From Intestinicryptomonas porci (lineage in GTDB: Bacteria; Verrucomicrobiota; Verrucomicrobiia; Opitutales; Intestinicryptomonadaceae), in assembly GCF_033971905.1 (NCBI RefSeq), contig NZ_JALBUT010000002.1, positions 62,001-126,000 of the forward strand: DNA of 64,000 nt, read 5' to 3'. Below are positions 50,914 to 58,889 of this stretch, one piece after another. Positions within the stretch are counted from its first letter, which is position 1, and every line of letters starts with the position of its first letter. Made by a program: the position numbers and the translations under genes. The notes beneath the pieces are model-generated. The model made no database searches. It was not told the DNA's origin and was given only the letters and a program-made list of their open reading frames with translations.

Positions 50914-52224
50914 TTATTCGTTAATGAAAATCTGAAATCCGTTGTAGGCTTCCATTGCGTGTTCGGAGATGTCAAGCCCCTTCAATTCTTCGTTCTTGCT
51001 TACTCTCAAACCTATGGTCTTCTTGATTGCGTAGAATATTATGAAGCTTGAAGAAAGGCTTGCCGCCGCAACCGCAACCACGCCGATTACCTGCGGAAGG
51101 AGAGCGTGGTCAGGCGAGAATATGCCGACTGCCAATGTTCCCCATACGCCGCAAACCAAGTGCACTGAAAGCGCGCCGACAGGGTCGTCTATACGGATTC
51201 TGTCAAAGAAGTAAACGCTGAACACAACAACCACGCCCGATACTATACCGATTATGCAGGAAGAGGGGATTGACACGCAGTCCGCGCCCGCCGTAATGCC
51301 TACCAGCCCCGCAAGGCAACCGTTAAGCATCATTGAAAGGTCGGGCTTCTTCTGCACTGCCCAAGATGCGAGCATTGCCGCAACCAAGCCTGCCGCCGCG
51401 GAAAGCGAAGTCGTTGTGAATACATAAGCTACCATGACAGGGTCTGCCGAGAAAACCGAAGCTCCGTTAAATCCGAACCATCCGAACCAGAGCAGGAACA
51501 CGCCGAGTGTTGCAAAGCCCAAGTTGCTGCCGGGCATCGCCTTTGAATGACCGTTTACATACTTTCCGATTCTGGGTCCGAGAAGCATTGCGCCCATCAG
51601 AGCCGCCCAGCCGCCGACAGAATGCACGAAAGTCGAGCCTGCCAAGTCATAGAAGCCTATGCTTGAAAGCCAGCCGCCGCCCCAGCCCCACGAGCCTATG
51701 ATTGTATATGCCAAGCTTGCGTAAATTACTGCAAATATCAGGTATGCACCAAACTTGATTCTTTCTGCAACCGCGCCCGAAACAATCGTAACGCAAGTCG
51801 CGGCGAACATTCCCTGGAAGATAAAGTCTGTCCAGTAGCCGTATTTGCCGCCGTTATAGGCAATCGCGCCCGATATGCCTTCGGGGCTTGAAATCCCAAA
51901 TCCCGAAAAGCCCAAGACCTTGCCGAGCGTCCAAGATTCGCCAGGATACATCAGGCTGAACCCGATAATCGAATAGGTCAAAAGCCCGATTGCGACGGTT
52001 ATCATGTTTTTTGCCAGAATGTTTACGCTGTTTTTTGCACGGCACAAGCCTGTTTCAACAAGCGCAAATCCCGGGTGCATTGAAAAAACCAGAATTGCGC
52101 CAAGCAGAATCCAGAGATTGTTGATTGTGAACATTTCCTCCGACACCTTTACAGTTTCTTCCGCCGCTTCAACGCTGCTTACCGCAACAAGTGCAAGGAA
52201 TGACAATAAATACTTTAAGTTCAT
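50914..52224 (-). CDS. amtB: Ammonium transporter
   Basis: This 436-residue protein begins with a cleavable signal (LSFLALVAVSSVEA) and has 11 membrane helices. The conducting twin-His pair is seen in STFVHSVGGWAALMGA and LSVHLVCGVWGTLA. The DPVGA/HLVCG region and the C-terminal cytosolic tail (EELKGLDISEHAMEAYNGFQ) that contacts GlnK are present. It is 19 bases after glnK. The pair forms the usual gated ammonium import unit. Confidence 0.95.
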   Translation of the reverse strand: MNLKYLLSFLALVAVSSVEAAEETVKVSEEMFTINNLWILLGAILVFSMHPGFALVETGLCRAKNSVNILAKNMITVAIGLLTYSIIGFSLMYPGESWTLGKVLGFSGFGISSPEGISGAIAYNGGKYGYWTDFIFQGMFAATCVTIVSGAVAERIKFGAYLIFAVIYASLAYTIIGSWGWGGGWLSSIGFYDLAGSTFVHSVGGWAALMGAMLLGPRIGKYVNGHSKAMPGSNLGFATLGVFLLWFGWFGFNGASVFSADPVMVAYVFTTTSLSAAAGLVAAMLASWAVQKKPDLSMMLNGCLAGLVGITAGADCVSIPSSCIIGIVSGVVVVFSVYFFDRIRIDDPVGALSVHLVCGVWGTLAVGIFSPDHALLPQVIGVVAVAAASLSSSFIIFYAIKKTIGLRVSKNEELKGLDISEHAMEAYNGFQIFINE

Positions 52225-52243
52225 TTTGTTTTTCCGTTAAATG

Positions 52244-52585
52244 TTAACCGATTGCATCGCGTCCCGTTTCTCTTGTTCTTACGCGAATACATTCTTCGAT
52301 GTTTAATATGAAAATTTTTCCGTCTCCTATGTGGTCGGTTTTCGCCCCTTTTATGATGGCGTCAACCGTTTGATCGAGGAACTCGTCATTTACGGCGATT
52401 TCAAGGCGGACTTTTTTGAGAAGATTTACTTCTCTTTCGCTTCCGCGGTAGTTTTCGCTGTATCCCTTCTGCCTTCCGCAGCCGAGAGCGTTAGTTACGG
52501 AGAGCCTGAACACTTCGCTCTTGACGAGTTCTTCCTTTACGTCGCCAAGCTGTTCGGGCTTGATGTATGCTATTATTAGTTTCAT
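52244..52585 (-). CDS. glnK: Nitrogen regulatory protein PII, GlnK type
   Basis: This 113-residue trimeric signal protein should bind ATP, ADP and 2-oxoglutarate and block AmtB. The family signatures KLIIAYIKPEQLGDVKEEL and GDGKIFILNIEECIRVRT are intact. The T-loop reads GRQKGYSENYRGSEREVN: position 51, which is Tyr in enterobacterial GlnB and GlnK (the uridylylation site), is Arg, though Tyr46 is kept. This protein is therefore unlikely to be controlled by a GlnD-type enzyme at that site. It is the first gene of the operon and has a sigma-54 promoter just upstream. Confidence 0.95.
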   Translation of the reverse strand: MKLIIAYIKPEQLGDVKEELVKSEVFRLSVTNALGCGRQKGYSENYRGSEREVNLLKKVRLEIAVNDEFLDQTVDAIIKGAKTDHIGDGKIFILNIEECIRVRTRETGRDAIG

Positions 52586-52614
52586 CTCTTTTTACAGGGT
52601 TGATAACTTTTTGT

Positions 52615-52630
52615 AGCACAAACCATACCA
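52615..52630 (-). promoter_or_regulatory. Sigma-54 (-24/-12) promoter of glnK-amtB-glnN
   Basis: On the minus strand TGGTATGGTTTGTGCT has the GG and GC pairs 12 bases apart, with TGCT at the -12 side. It fits the consensus TGGCACG-N4-TTGCW at most fixed positions. The expected start is near 52603, giving a leader of about 18 bases to glnK. Confidence 0.75.
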
Positions 52631-52778
52631 ATAACTGCAATTATGTATTTAAAATTTGTAAAATTGCCAAAAATCGGCGTTGCTCGCCCTTTATAAACAC
52701 AAGATTTTTTAGTTTTTGAAAAAAATTTTTCAGAAATACAAAAATCAATTTGTTGCAAAAATGTATTCCTTGGCGCAA

Positions 52779-52820
52779 ACAAATTTGTAGTTTTTTCATT
52801 TTTGGCACTGACAAATTTGT
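52779..52820. promoter_or_regulatory. Pair of 10-bp palindromes, candidate activator sites
   Basis: ACAAATTTGT occurs at 52779-52788 and again at 52811-52820, 32 bases centre to centre (about three helical turns). Both are in the 386-bp region between divergent sigma-54 promoters, about 150-200 bases from the glnK promoter and 110-150 from the gltB promoter. These are usual distances for an enhancer-binding activator. Nearby AT-rich sequence contains looser relatives. No gene occupies this 52586-52971 gap. Confidence 0.5.
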
Positions 52821-52930
52821 TGGTTGCGTTTTTGTATTGATTGCTCAAATCGGAAATGAACAAAAATGTATGTTTGCAAAATGTTTGTTTTCAATATGTT
52901 GCGTGCAAAATTTTGTATTTTTTTAAAAGT

Positions 52931-52946
52931 TGGCATAAAATCTGCT
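52931..52946 (+). promoter_or_regulatory. Sigma-54 (-24/-12) promoter of gltB
   Basis: TGGCATAAAATCTGCT has TGGCA at -24 and TGCT at -12, with 12 bases between GG and GC as required. The expected start is near 52957, leaving about 15-27 bases to the gltB initiation codon (52972 or 52984). Confidence 0.8.
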
Positions 52947-52971
52947 ACAAAAAAGTAGAAACTTTCAAAAT

Positions 52972-55900
52972 ATGCAAAGAGCAATGAAAACTAATTATCC
53001 ACAACAACAAGGGTTGTATGATCCCCAAAACGAGCATGACGCCTGTGGCGTCGGCATGATTGTCGATATAAACGGCAAGGCGAGTCATAAAATAGTTTTG
53101 GACGGCATAAAAATCCTCGACCGTCTCCTGCACCGCGGCGCAGTCGGCGCGGACTCGCAAACGGGCGACGGGGCGGGAATACTTACGCAGATTCCCGACG
53201 GGTTTTTCAGAAAGACATTGAATTTCAAACTTCCGAACGCGGGCGAATACGCCGTGATGATGGCTTTTCTTCCGCAAGGAGAATCCGATGCCGAAAAGTG
53301 CAGGGATATAATAAGGCAATGCGCGCATGCGGAAGGCTTTGAGGTTTTGGGAAGCAGAGATGTAAACCCCGACAAGTCCGCAATAGGCGGTCTTGCGCTT
53401 GAAACCTGCCCGCGCATCGAACAGTTCTTTTTCTCGAACAAGGGGCTTTTGCAGGACGAGCTTGAACGCGCCTTGTATCTCTTGCGCAGGGTGATTGAAA
53501 ACCGCGCGGAATCGGAACTCGGAGCGCGCGACGATTTTTATATATGCTCTCTTTCTTCGCGCACCATTGTTTACAAGGGGCTTTTGAACGCTCCACAGTT
53601 AAAGAAATTCTATCCCGATTTGAGCGACGAAAATTTTGAGAGCGCGATAGCGTTAATTCACCAGCGTTATTCCACAAACACGTTTCCTTCATGGCCGCTT
53701 GCCCAGCCTTTCAGGTATCTGGCGCATAACGGGGAAATCAACACCCTGCGCGGCAACATAAACCAGATGCGCATGCGCGAGGAGCATTTTGAAAGCCCGC
53801 TTTTCGGCGGTGAAATCAAGAAGCTGTTGCCGATAATCCGCCCGCGCCAAAGCGACTCCGCAAGCCTCGACAACGCTGTCGAATTTTACCACGAAGCGGG
53901 CAGGGGTCTTGCCCACACAATGCTTATGCTTGTTCCGCAGGCATGGGGAAAGAGCTTCCACATAAGCAAGGACATTCAGGGATTTTTCGAATACCATTCG
54001 GGCGTAAGCGAGCCTTGGGACGGACCCGCCGCGCTGGCTTTCACAAACGGCATAACGGCAGGCGCGCTCCTCGACCGCAACGGTTTGCGCCCCGCAAGGT
54101 TCGCAATAACAAAAAGCGGCTTGTTTGTTCTCGCTTCCGAAACAGGAGTTTTGGATATTCCCGCCTCCGAAATCGCGAACAAGGGCAGGCTTCGCCCGGG
54201 CGAAATTATTTATATCGACACCCAAAAACACCGCATCATGCGCGATACGGAAATCAAGACAATTCTTGCCCGCGCAAAGCCGTACCGTCGCTGGGTTCAG
54301 GAAAACAGGATAACCCTCCCGGGAATTTTTGAATCTTCCGACACTCCATCCGTGGGGGCTGACTTGATTTTGCGTCAAAAAATGTTCGGCTATTCGCGCG
54401 AAGACATCGACCTCATTTTAAAGCCGATGGCACTCGACGCAAAAGAGCCGATAGGCTCTATGGGCAACGACGCCGCCTTGTCTGTGCTTTCGGAAAAGCC
54501 ACAGCTTCTTTACGACTATTTCAAACAGCTTTTTGCGCAGGTCACCAATCCGCCGATAGACCCGATTAGGGAAAAGCTTGTGATGAGCCTTATGACGTAT
54601 ATCGGCAACTGCGGCAATTCCCTTGTCGAAACGCCGCGCCTTGCGCACCTTTTGAAGCTTCCGTGCCCCATACTCACAAACCACGACATCGCCTGCATAC
54701 GCTCCTCCAAAATCCCGACTTTCCAGTCGGCGACGATAAAGGCGCAGTTCTCGGCGCAGTCGGGGGAAAAGGGGCTTGCAAGCGCGCTTGAAAGTTTGTG
54801 CGACGAAGCCGAAAAGCTTGTGCGCGAAGGGAAGACCGTGATTATTTTAAGCGACAAGAACTTGTCTTACGGCTATGCGCCAATCCCGATGCTTTTGGCG
54901 GTTTCGGCGGTAAATTTGAGGCTTGTCAGAAAGAGTTTGAGGTATGCCGCGGGCATTGTCGCCGAAACAGGGGAAGCGCGGGAAATAATGCACTTCGCGC
55001 TTCTTTTGGGATACGGTGCGACCGCCATAAACCCGTATCTTGCAATCGAAACCATTGCGGATATGTCGGAAGGCGGAATACTTGAAGGCATTGACGGCGC
55101 AAGAGCAGTCGAAAATTATATCGAGGCGATAAAGAAGGGGCTTTTGAAGATAATGTCCAAGATGGGCATTTCCACTTTGAGAAGCTACCGCCAGGCGCAA
55201 ATTTTTGAGGCGGTCGGGCTTTCCAAGGAATTTATCGACAAGTATTTTGAAGCGACGTCTTCCCGAATCGGCGGGATAGGAATTGCGGAAGTCGCGCATG
55301 AAGCACTCGAAAGATACCATGGCGCATTCTATCCGAAAATCGGAGAAGAGGAGCTTTTGGACAATTTCGGCAAGTACAAGTTCAGGCGCGGCGGCGAAAA
55401 CCATCTCTGGACTCCGCAGACGATTTCTCTTTTGCAAAGAGCCGTCAGAAACAACGATAAGAACGCCTACCTTGAATATTCTTCGCTCATAAATAACCAA
55501 GCGCAAAAGCTCTGCACTCTGCGCGGGCTTTTCAAGTTCAAGGGCGCATCTTCGGTGCCGCTTTCGGAAGTTGAAAGCGTTGAAAGCATTGTAAGGCGTT
55601 TTGTCAGCGGCGCAATGAGCTTTGGCGCGCTTTCGCCCGAAGCCCACGAAACAATCGCTATTGCCATGAACCGAATGGGAGCGATGAGCAACTGCGGCGA
55701 GGGCGGCGAGGACGAAAGCAGAAACGGCACCGAAAAGGCGAGCGCAATCAGGCAGATTGCAAGCGGTCGTTTCGGCGTCACAGCCTCTTATTTGGCGAAC
55801 GCAAAGGAAATTCAAATAAAAATCGCGCAAGGCGCAAAGCCCGGCGAAGGCGGGCAGCTCCCTGGCTACAAGGTAAATTCGGCGATAGCTAAAATCCGCC

Positions 55901-57444
55901 ATTCAATACCCGGCGTGACGCTGATTTCTCCGCCGCCGCACCACGATATTTATTCGATTGAGGATTTGGCGGAGCTTATTTACGACTTGCGCAACTCAAA
56001 CGAAAATGCGCGCATTTCCGTAAAGCTTGTTTCCGAAGTGGGCGTCGGAACTGTCGCGGCGGGCGTCGCAAAGGCAAAGGCGGACATGGTGCTTATAAGC
56101 GGGCATGACGGCGGAACGGGCGCGTCTCCCCTTACTTCAATAAAGTATGCGGGCGCGCCTTGGGAGCTTGGGCTTGCCGAAACCCACCAGACTCTTTGCC
56201 TTAACGGTTTAAGAGGCAGGATAAAAGTCCAGGTTGACGGGCAGATAAAGACGGGCAGGGACGTTGTTGTCGGCGCGCTTTTGGGCGCGGAAGAATTCGG
56301 TTTTGCCACTGCCATATTAGTTTCGATAGGATGCGTGATGATGCGCGTATGCCACAAGAACTGCTGTCCCGTCGGAGTTGCGACGCAGGACGAAGAGCTG
56401 CGCAAGAAGTTTAAGGGCGCGCCTGAGCATGTGGTAAACTATTTGCGTTTTGTCGCGGAAGAAGCGAGGGAAATACTTGCGTCTTTGGGCTTGCGCTCCA
56501 TCGACGAAGCCGTCGGCAGAAGCGATTTGTTGGACAAGGACGAGGCTCTTGACTTTTGGAAGTCGAAGAATTTGGATTTTTCAAGCGTCTTCAAGCCTGC
56601 CGTTTCCAATTCAGAACGCTTCTGCAAGGAAATTGCGCCGCGCGAACTGCCGAACGCTTATGACAAAAAGCTTGTAAAGTATTTTGAAAACTCCATTTCA
56701 AACGCGGAATCTCTCAGCGGAGATTTTGAAATCCACAACTTCGATAGAAGCGTAGGCGCAATGCTCTCTAACCATGTAGCAAAAAAGTGGGGCGACCGCG
56801 GACTGCAAAACGGGACGATAACCGCGAACTTCAAGGGGTGCGCGGGGCAGAGTTTCGGCGCATTCTTGTGCGGAGGCATAAGGTTTAACCTTGAAGGAGA
56901 CGCAAACGACTTTATCGGCAAGAGCCTTTCAGGTGGCGAAATCATTATCCGCGCTCCCCGCGAGCTTAGAGAAGATGCAGGCGCAAACGTGATTGCAGGC
57001 AACGTCATAGGCTATGGGGCAACATCTGGCAAGATATACCTAAACGGCATTGTCGGCGAGCGTTTTGCAATCAGAAACAGCGGGGCGGTTTTGGTTTGCG
57101 AAGGTTCGGGCGACCACTGTTGCGAATATATGACAGGCGGCAGGGTGGTCGTGCTTGGAAACACGGGCTTTAACTTTGCAGCCGGCATGACGGGAGGGCT
57201 TGCTTACGTTTTGGATTTGAACGGCGAATTTGACAGAAGATGCAATTTGGAAAGCGTCGATCTTGAAAGTATTCCGGAAAATTCTGAAAGCGAAAGCGAA
57301 TTGCGCTCTATAATCGAAGACTACCATTCAAGCACGGACAGCAAGGTTGCGGGGGAAATTCTGTCTTCCTGGTCTGAATTTTTGCCGAAATTCGTAAAGG
57401 TGTTCCCGATTGATTACAGAAACGCAATGGAGCGCAAGTCTTAA
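52972..57444 (+). CDS. gltB: Glutamate synthase, large subunit
   Basis: This 1490-residue protein makes glutamate from glutamine and 2-oxoglutarate. The N-terminal glutaminase is made as a precursor: Cys25 in HDACGVGM becomes the nucleophile after removal of the propeptide. The central and FMN-binding regions (SGAMSFGALSPEAHE, SGHDGGTGASP) and the cluster Cys in MMRVCHKNCCPVGVATQ follow. The C-terminal GXGXG beta-helix is last. An internal start at 52984 (MKTNYPQQ) is also plausible given the promoter position. It opens a tight plus-strand operon with gltD, the NifA-like gene and carAB. Confidence 0.97.
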   Translation: MQRAMKTNYPQQQGLYDPQNEHDACGVGMIVDINGKASHKIVLDGIKILDRLLHRGAVGADSQTGDGAGILTQIPDGFFRKTLNFKLPNAGEYAVMMAFLPQGESDAEKCRDIIRQCAHAEGFEVLGSRDVNPDKSAIGGLALETCPRIEQFFFSNKGLLQDELERALYLLRRVIENRAESELGARDDFYICSLSSRTIVYKGLLNAPQLKKFYPDLSDENFESAIALIHQRYSTNTFPSWPLAQPFRYLAHNGEINTLRGNINQMRMREEHFESPLFGGEIKKLLPIIRPRQSDSASLDNAVEFYHEAGRGLAHTMLMLVPQAWGKSFHISKDIQGFFEYHSGVSEPWDGPAALAFTNGITAGALLDRNGLRPARFAITKSGLFVLASETGVLDIPASEIANKGRLRPGEIIYIDTQKHRIMRDTEIKTILARAKPYRRWVQENRITLPGIFESSDTPSVGADLILRQKMFGYSREDIDLILKPMALDAKEPIGSMGNDAALSVLSEKPQLLYDYFKQLFAQVTNPPIDPIREKLVMSLMTYIGNCGNSLVETPRLAHLLKLPCPILTNHDIACIRSSKIPTFQSATIKAQFSAQSGEKGLASALESLCDEAEKLVREGKTVIILSDKNLSYGYAPIPMLLAVSAVNLRLVRKSLRYAAGIVAETGEAREIMHFALLLGYGATAINPYLAIETIADMSEGGILEGIDGARAVENYIEAIKKGLLKIMSKMGISTLRSYRQAQIFEAVGLSKEFIDKYFEATSSRIGGIGIAEVAHEALERYHGAFYPKIGEEELLDNFGKYKFRRGGENHLWTPQTISLLQRAVRNNDKNAYLEYSSLINNQAQKLCTLRGLFKFKGASSVPLSEVESVESIVRRFVSGAMSFGALSPEAHETIAIAMNRMGAMSNCGEGGEDESRNGTEKASAIRQIASGRFGVTASYLANAKEIQIKIAQGAKPGEGGQLPGYKVNSAIAKIRHSIPGVTLISPPPHHDIYSIEDLAELIYDLRNSNENARISVKLVSEVGVGTVAAGVAKAKADMVLISGHDGGTGASPLTSIKYAGAPWELGLAETHQTLCLNGLRGRIKVQVDGQIKTGRDVVVGALLGAEEFGFATAILVSIGCVMMRVCHKNCCPVGVATQDEELRKKFKGAPEHVVNYLRFVAEEAREILASLGLRSIDEAVGRSDLLDKDEALDFWKSKNLDFSSVFKPAVSNSERFCKEIAPRELPNAYDKKLVKYFENSISNAESLSGDFEIHNFDRSVGAMLSNHVAKKWGDRGLQNGTITANFKGCAGQSFGAFLCGGIRFNLEGDANDFIGKSLSGGEIIIRAPRELREDAGANVIAGNVIGYGATSGKIYLNGIVGERFAIRNSGAVLVCEGSGDHCCEYMTGGRVVVLGNTGFNFAAGMTGGLAYVLDLNGEFDRRCNLESVDLESIPENSESESELRSIIEDYHSSTDSKVAGEILSSWSEFLPKFVKVFPIDYRNAMERKS

Positions 57445-57460
57445 TGCGAAAGGAAAAGTT

Positions 57461-58876
57461 ATGTTGAAGGATTTTTTGCAAATTCCGCGCCGAAACCCGC
57501 AGTACCGCGCGGGGCGTACGGAGGACTTTAAGGACGTCGAAATTCGTCCGAGCCGCGAGATTGTGGCGGAGCAATCCAAACGCTGCATGGGTTGCGGAAT
57601 TGCATTTTGCAACGCCTACGGTTGTCCGCTTGGCAATTCCATACCCGAATTTAATGCGGCAGTGTGCGGCGGCAGAATGGAGTACGCGTATAAAATTCTC
57701 TCTATCACTTCTCCTTTCCCCGAATTTACGTCGCGCGTATGCCCCGCGCTTTGCGAGGCAGCATGTTGCGCGGGTTTGCCGTCTGAGCCTACCACAATCA
57801 AGCAGATTGAATATGAAATAATCGAAAGCGCGTTTAATGAAGGACTAGTGAAGCCGCGTTCAAGCGCGTTTCATAGCGGCAGGCGCGTTGCGGTAATCGG
57901 TTCGGGTCCTGCGGGGCTTGCCTGCGCCGATAAACTCTGCTCTTTGGGGCATGAAGTCTGCGTATTTGAAAAAAGGCACCGCGCGGGCGGGCTTTTGAGG
58001 TACGGCATACCGAATTTCAAGCTTGAAAAAAACGTCATCGACCGCCGCATTGCTCTCATGTGCGAAGCAGGCATTACTTTTGAATATGACGTTGATGTCG
58101 GCTCCGATGTCTCCCTTGATTTTTTGAAGCGCAAGTTTGACGCTGTCGCCCTCTGCATCGGGGCAGAAGAGCCGAGAGATTTGAAGATAAAAGGCAGGGA
58201 GCTTGGCGGCATACATTTTGCCCTCGAATTTTTAAATTCGCAGGCCCGATTTTTATCGGGCGAAAGCGATAGCCTGAAAATTTCCGCAAAAGACAAAAAT
58301 GTGCTTATCATCGGCGGCGGAGACACGGGAAGCGACTGTTTGGGAACGGCAATCAGGCAGGGCGCAAAAAGCGTCGTCCAAATTGAAATAATGCCCGAGC
58401 CTCCGAGCTCGAGGGATTCTTCTACGCCGTGGCCCATGTGGGAGTATAAAAAACGCACTTCGAGCAGCCATTTGGAAGGCGGCAGCAGAATGTGGAGCGT
58501 CGGCAGTTCTGAATTTTCAGGCGAAAACGGCATGGTTTGCGCCCTGAAAGCCAAGAGGCTGAAATGGACTTTTGAAAACGGAAGACCCAAGACGTTTGAA
58601 GAAATCGAGGGGTCTGATTTTGAGATAAAGGCGGAACTCGTGCTTCTTTGCATGGGATTTACGGGAGTAAAGCGCGGCGGGCTTGTAGAAGATTCGGGCG
58701 CGGAGCTTTCCACGCGCGGCGTTTTAAAGGTTTCTTCGGATTTTCAGACTTCGATTGGGGGTGTGTTTGCCTGCGGAGACGCGGCAAGCGGCGCGTCTTT
58801 GGTGGTTAGGGCGATAGCTTCCGGAAGAAATCTTGCGGAAAATATTGACAAATTTTTCAAGACAAACGTAAAATAA
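57461..58876 (+). CDS. gltD: Glutamate synthase, small subunit
   Basis: About 471 residues from the ATG at 57461, preceded by AAAGGAAAAG and 16 bases after the gltB stop. The subunit takes electrons from NAD(P)H through FAD and iron-sulfur clusters to GltB. The cluster Cys are in RCMGCGIAFCNAYGCPLGN and in CPALCEAACC, the FAD loop is VIGSGPAGLACA, and the NAD(P)H loop is IIGGGDTGSDC. The frame extending to 57410 overlaps gltB. It is followed after 13 bases by the sigma-54 activator gene. Confidence 0.96.
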   Translation: MLKDFLQIPRRNPQYRAGRTEDFKDVEIRPSREIVAEQSKRCMGCGIAFCNAYGCPLGNSIPEFNAAVCGGRMEYAYKILSITSPFPEFTSRVCPALCEAACCAGLPSEPTTIKQIEYEIIESAFNEGLVKPRSSAFHSGRRVAVIGSGPAGLACADKLCSLGHEVCVFEKRHRAGGLLRYGIPNFKLEKNVIDRRIALMCEAGITFEYDVDVGSDVSLDFLKRKFDAVALCIGAEEPRDLKIKGRELGGIHFALEFLNSQARFLSGESDSLKISAKDKNVLIIGGGDTGSDCLGTAIRQGAKSVVQIEIMPEPPSSRDSSTPWPMWEYKKRTSSSHLEGGSRMWSVGSSEFSGENGMVCALKAKRLKWTFENGRPKTFEEIEGSDFEIKAELVLLCMGFTGVKRGGLVEDSGAELSTRGVLKVSSDFQTSIGGVFACGDAASGASLVVRAIASGRNLAENIDKFFKTNVK

Positions 58877-58889
58877 CTGTCCCAAGAGC

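Noticed and set aside
52582..52863. 93-codon minus-strand frame between glnK and gltB
   Set aside because: It overlaps the glnK start, contains the sigma-54 promoter and palindromes, and reads as translated AT-rich regulatory DNA.
54847..55902. 351-codon open frame on the minus strand inside gltB
   Set aside because: It lies antisense to strongly conserved GltB sequence; its product is rich in Cys, His, Arg and Phe without family motifs, as expected of a shadow frame.
57871..58713. 280-codon minus-strand frame inside gltD
   Set aside because: It is a shadow of the FAD- and NAD-binding domains; its Pro- and Ser-rich product lacks motifs.
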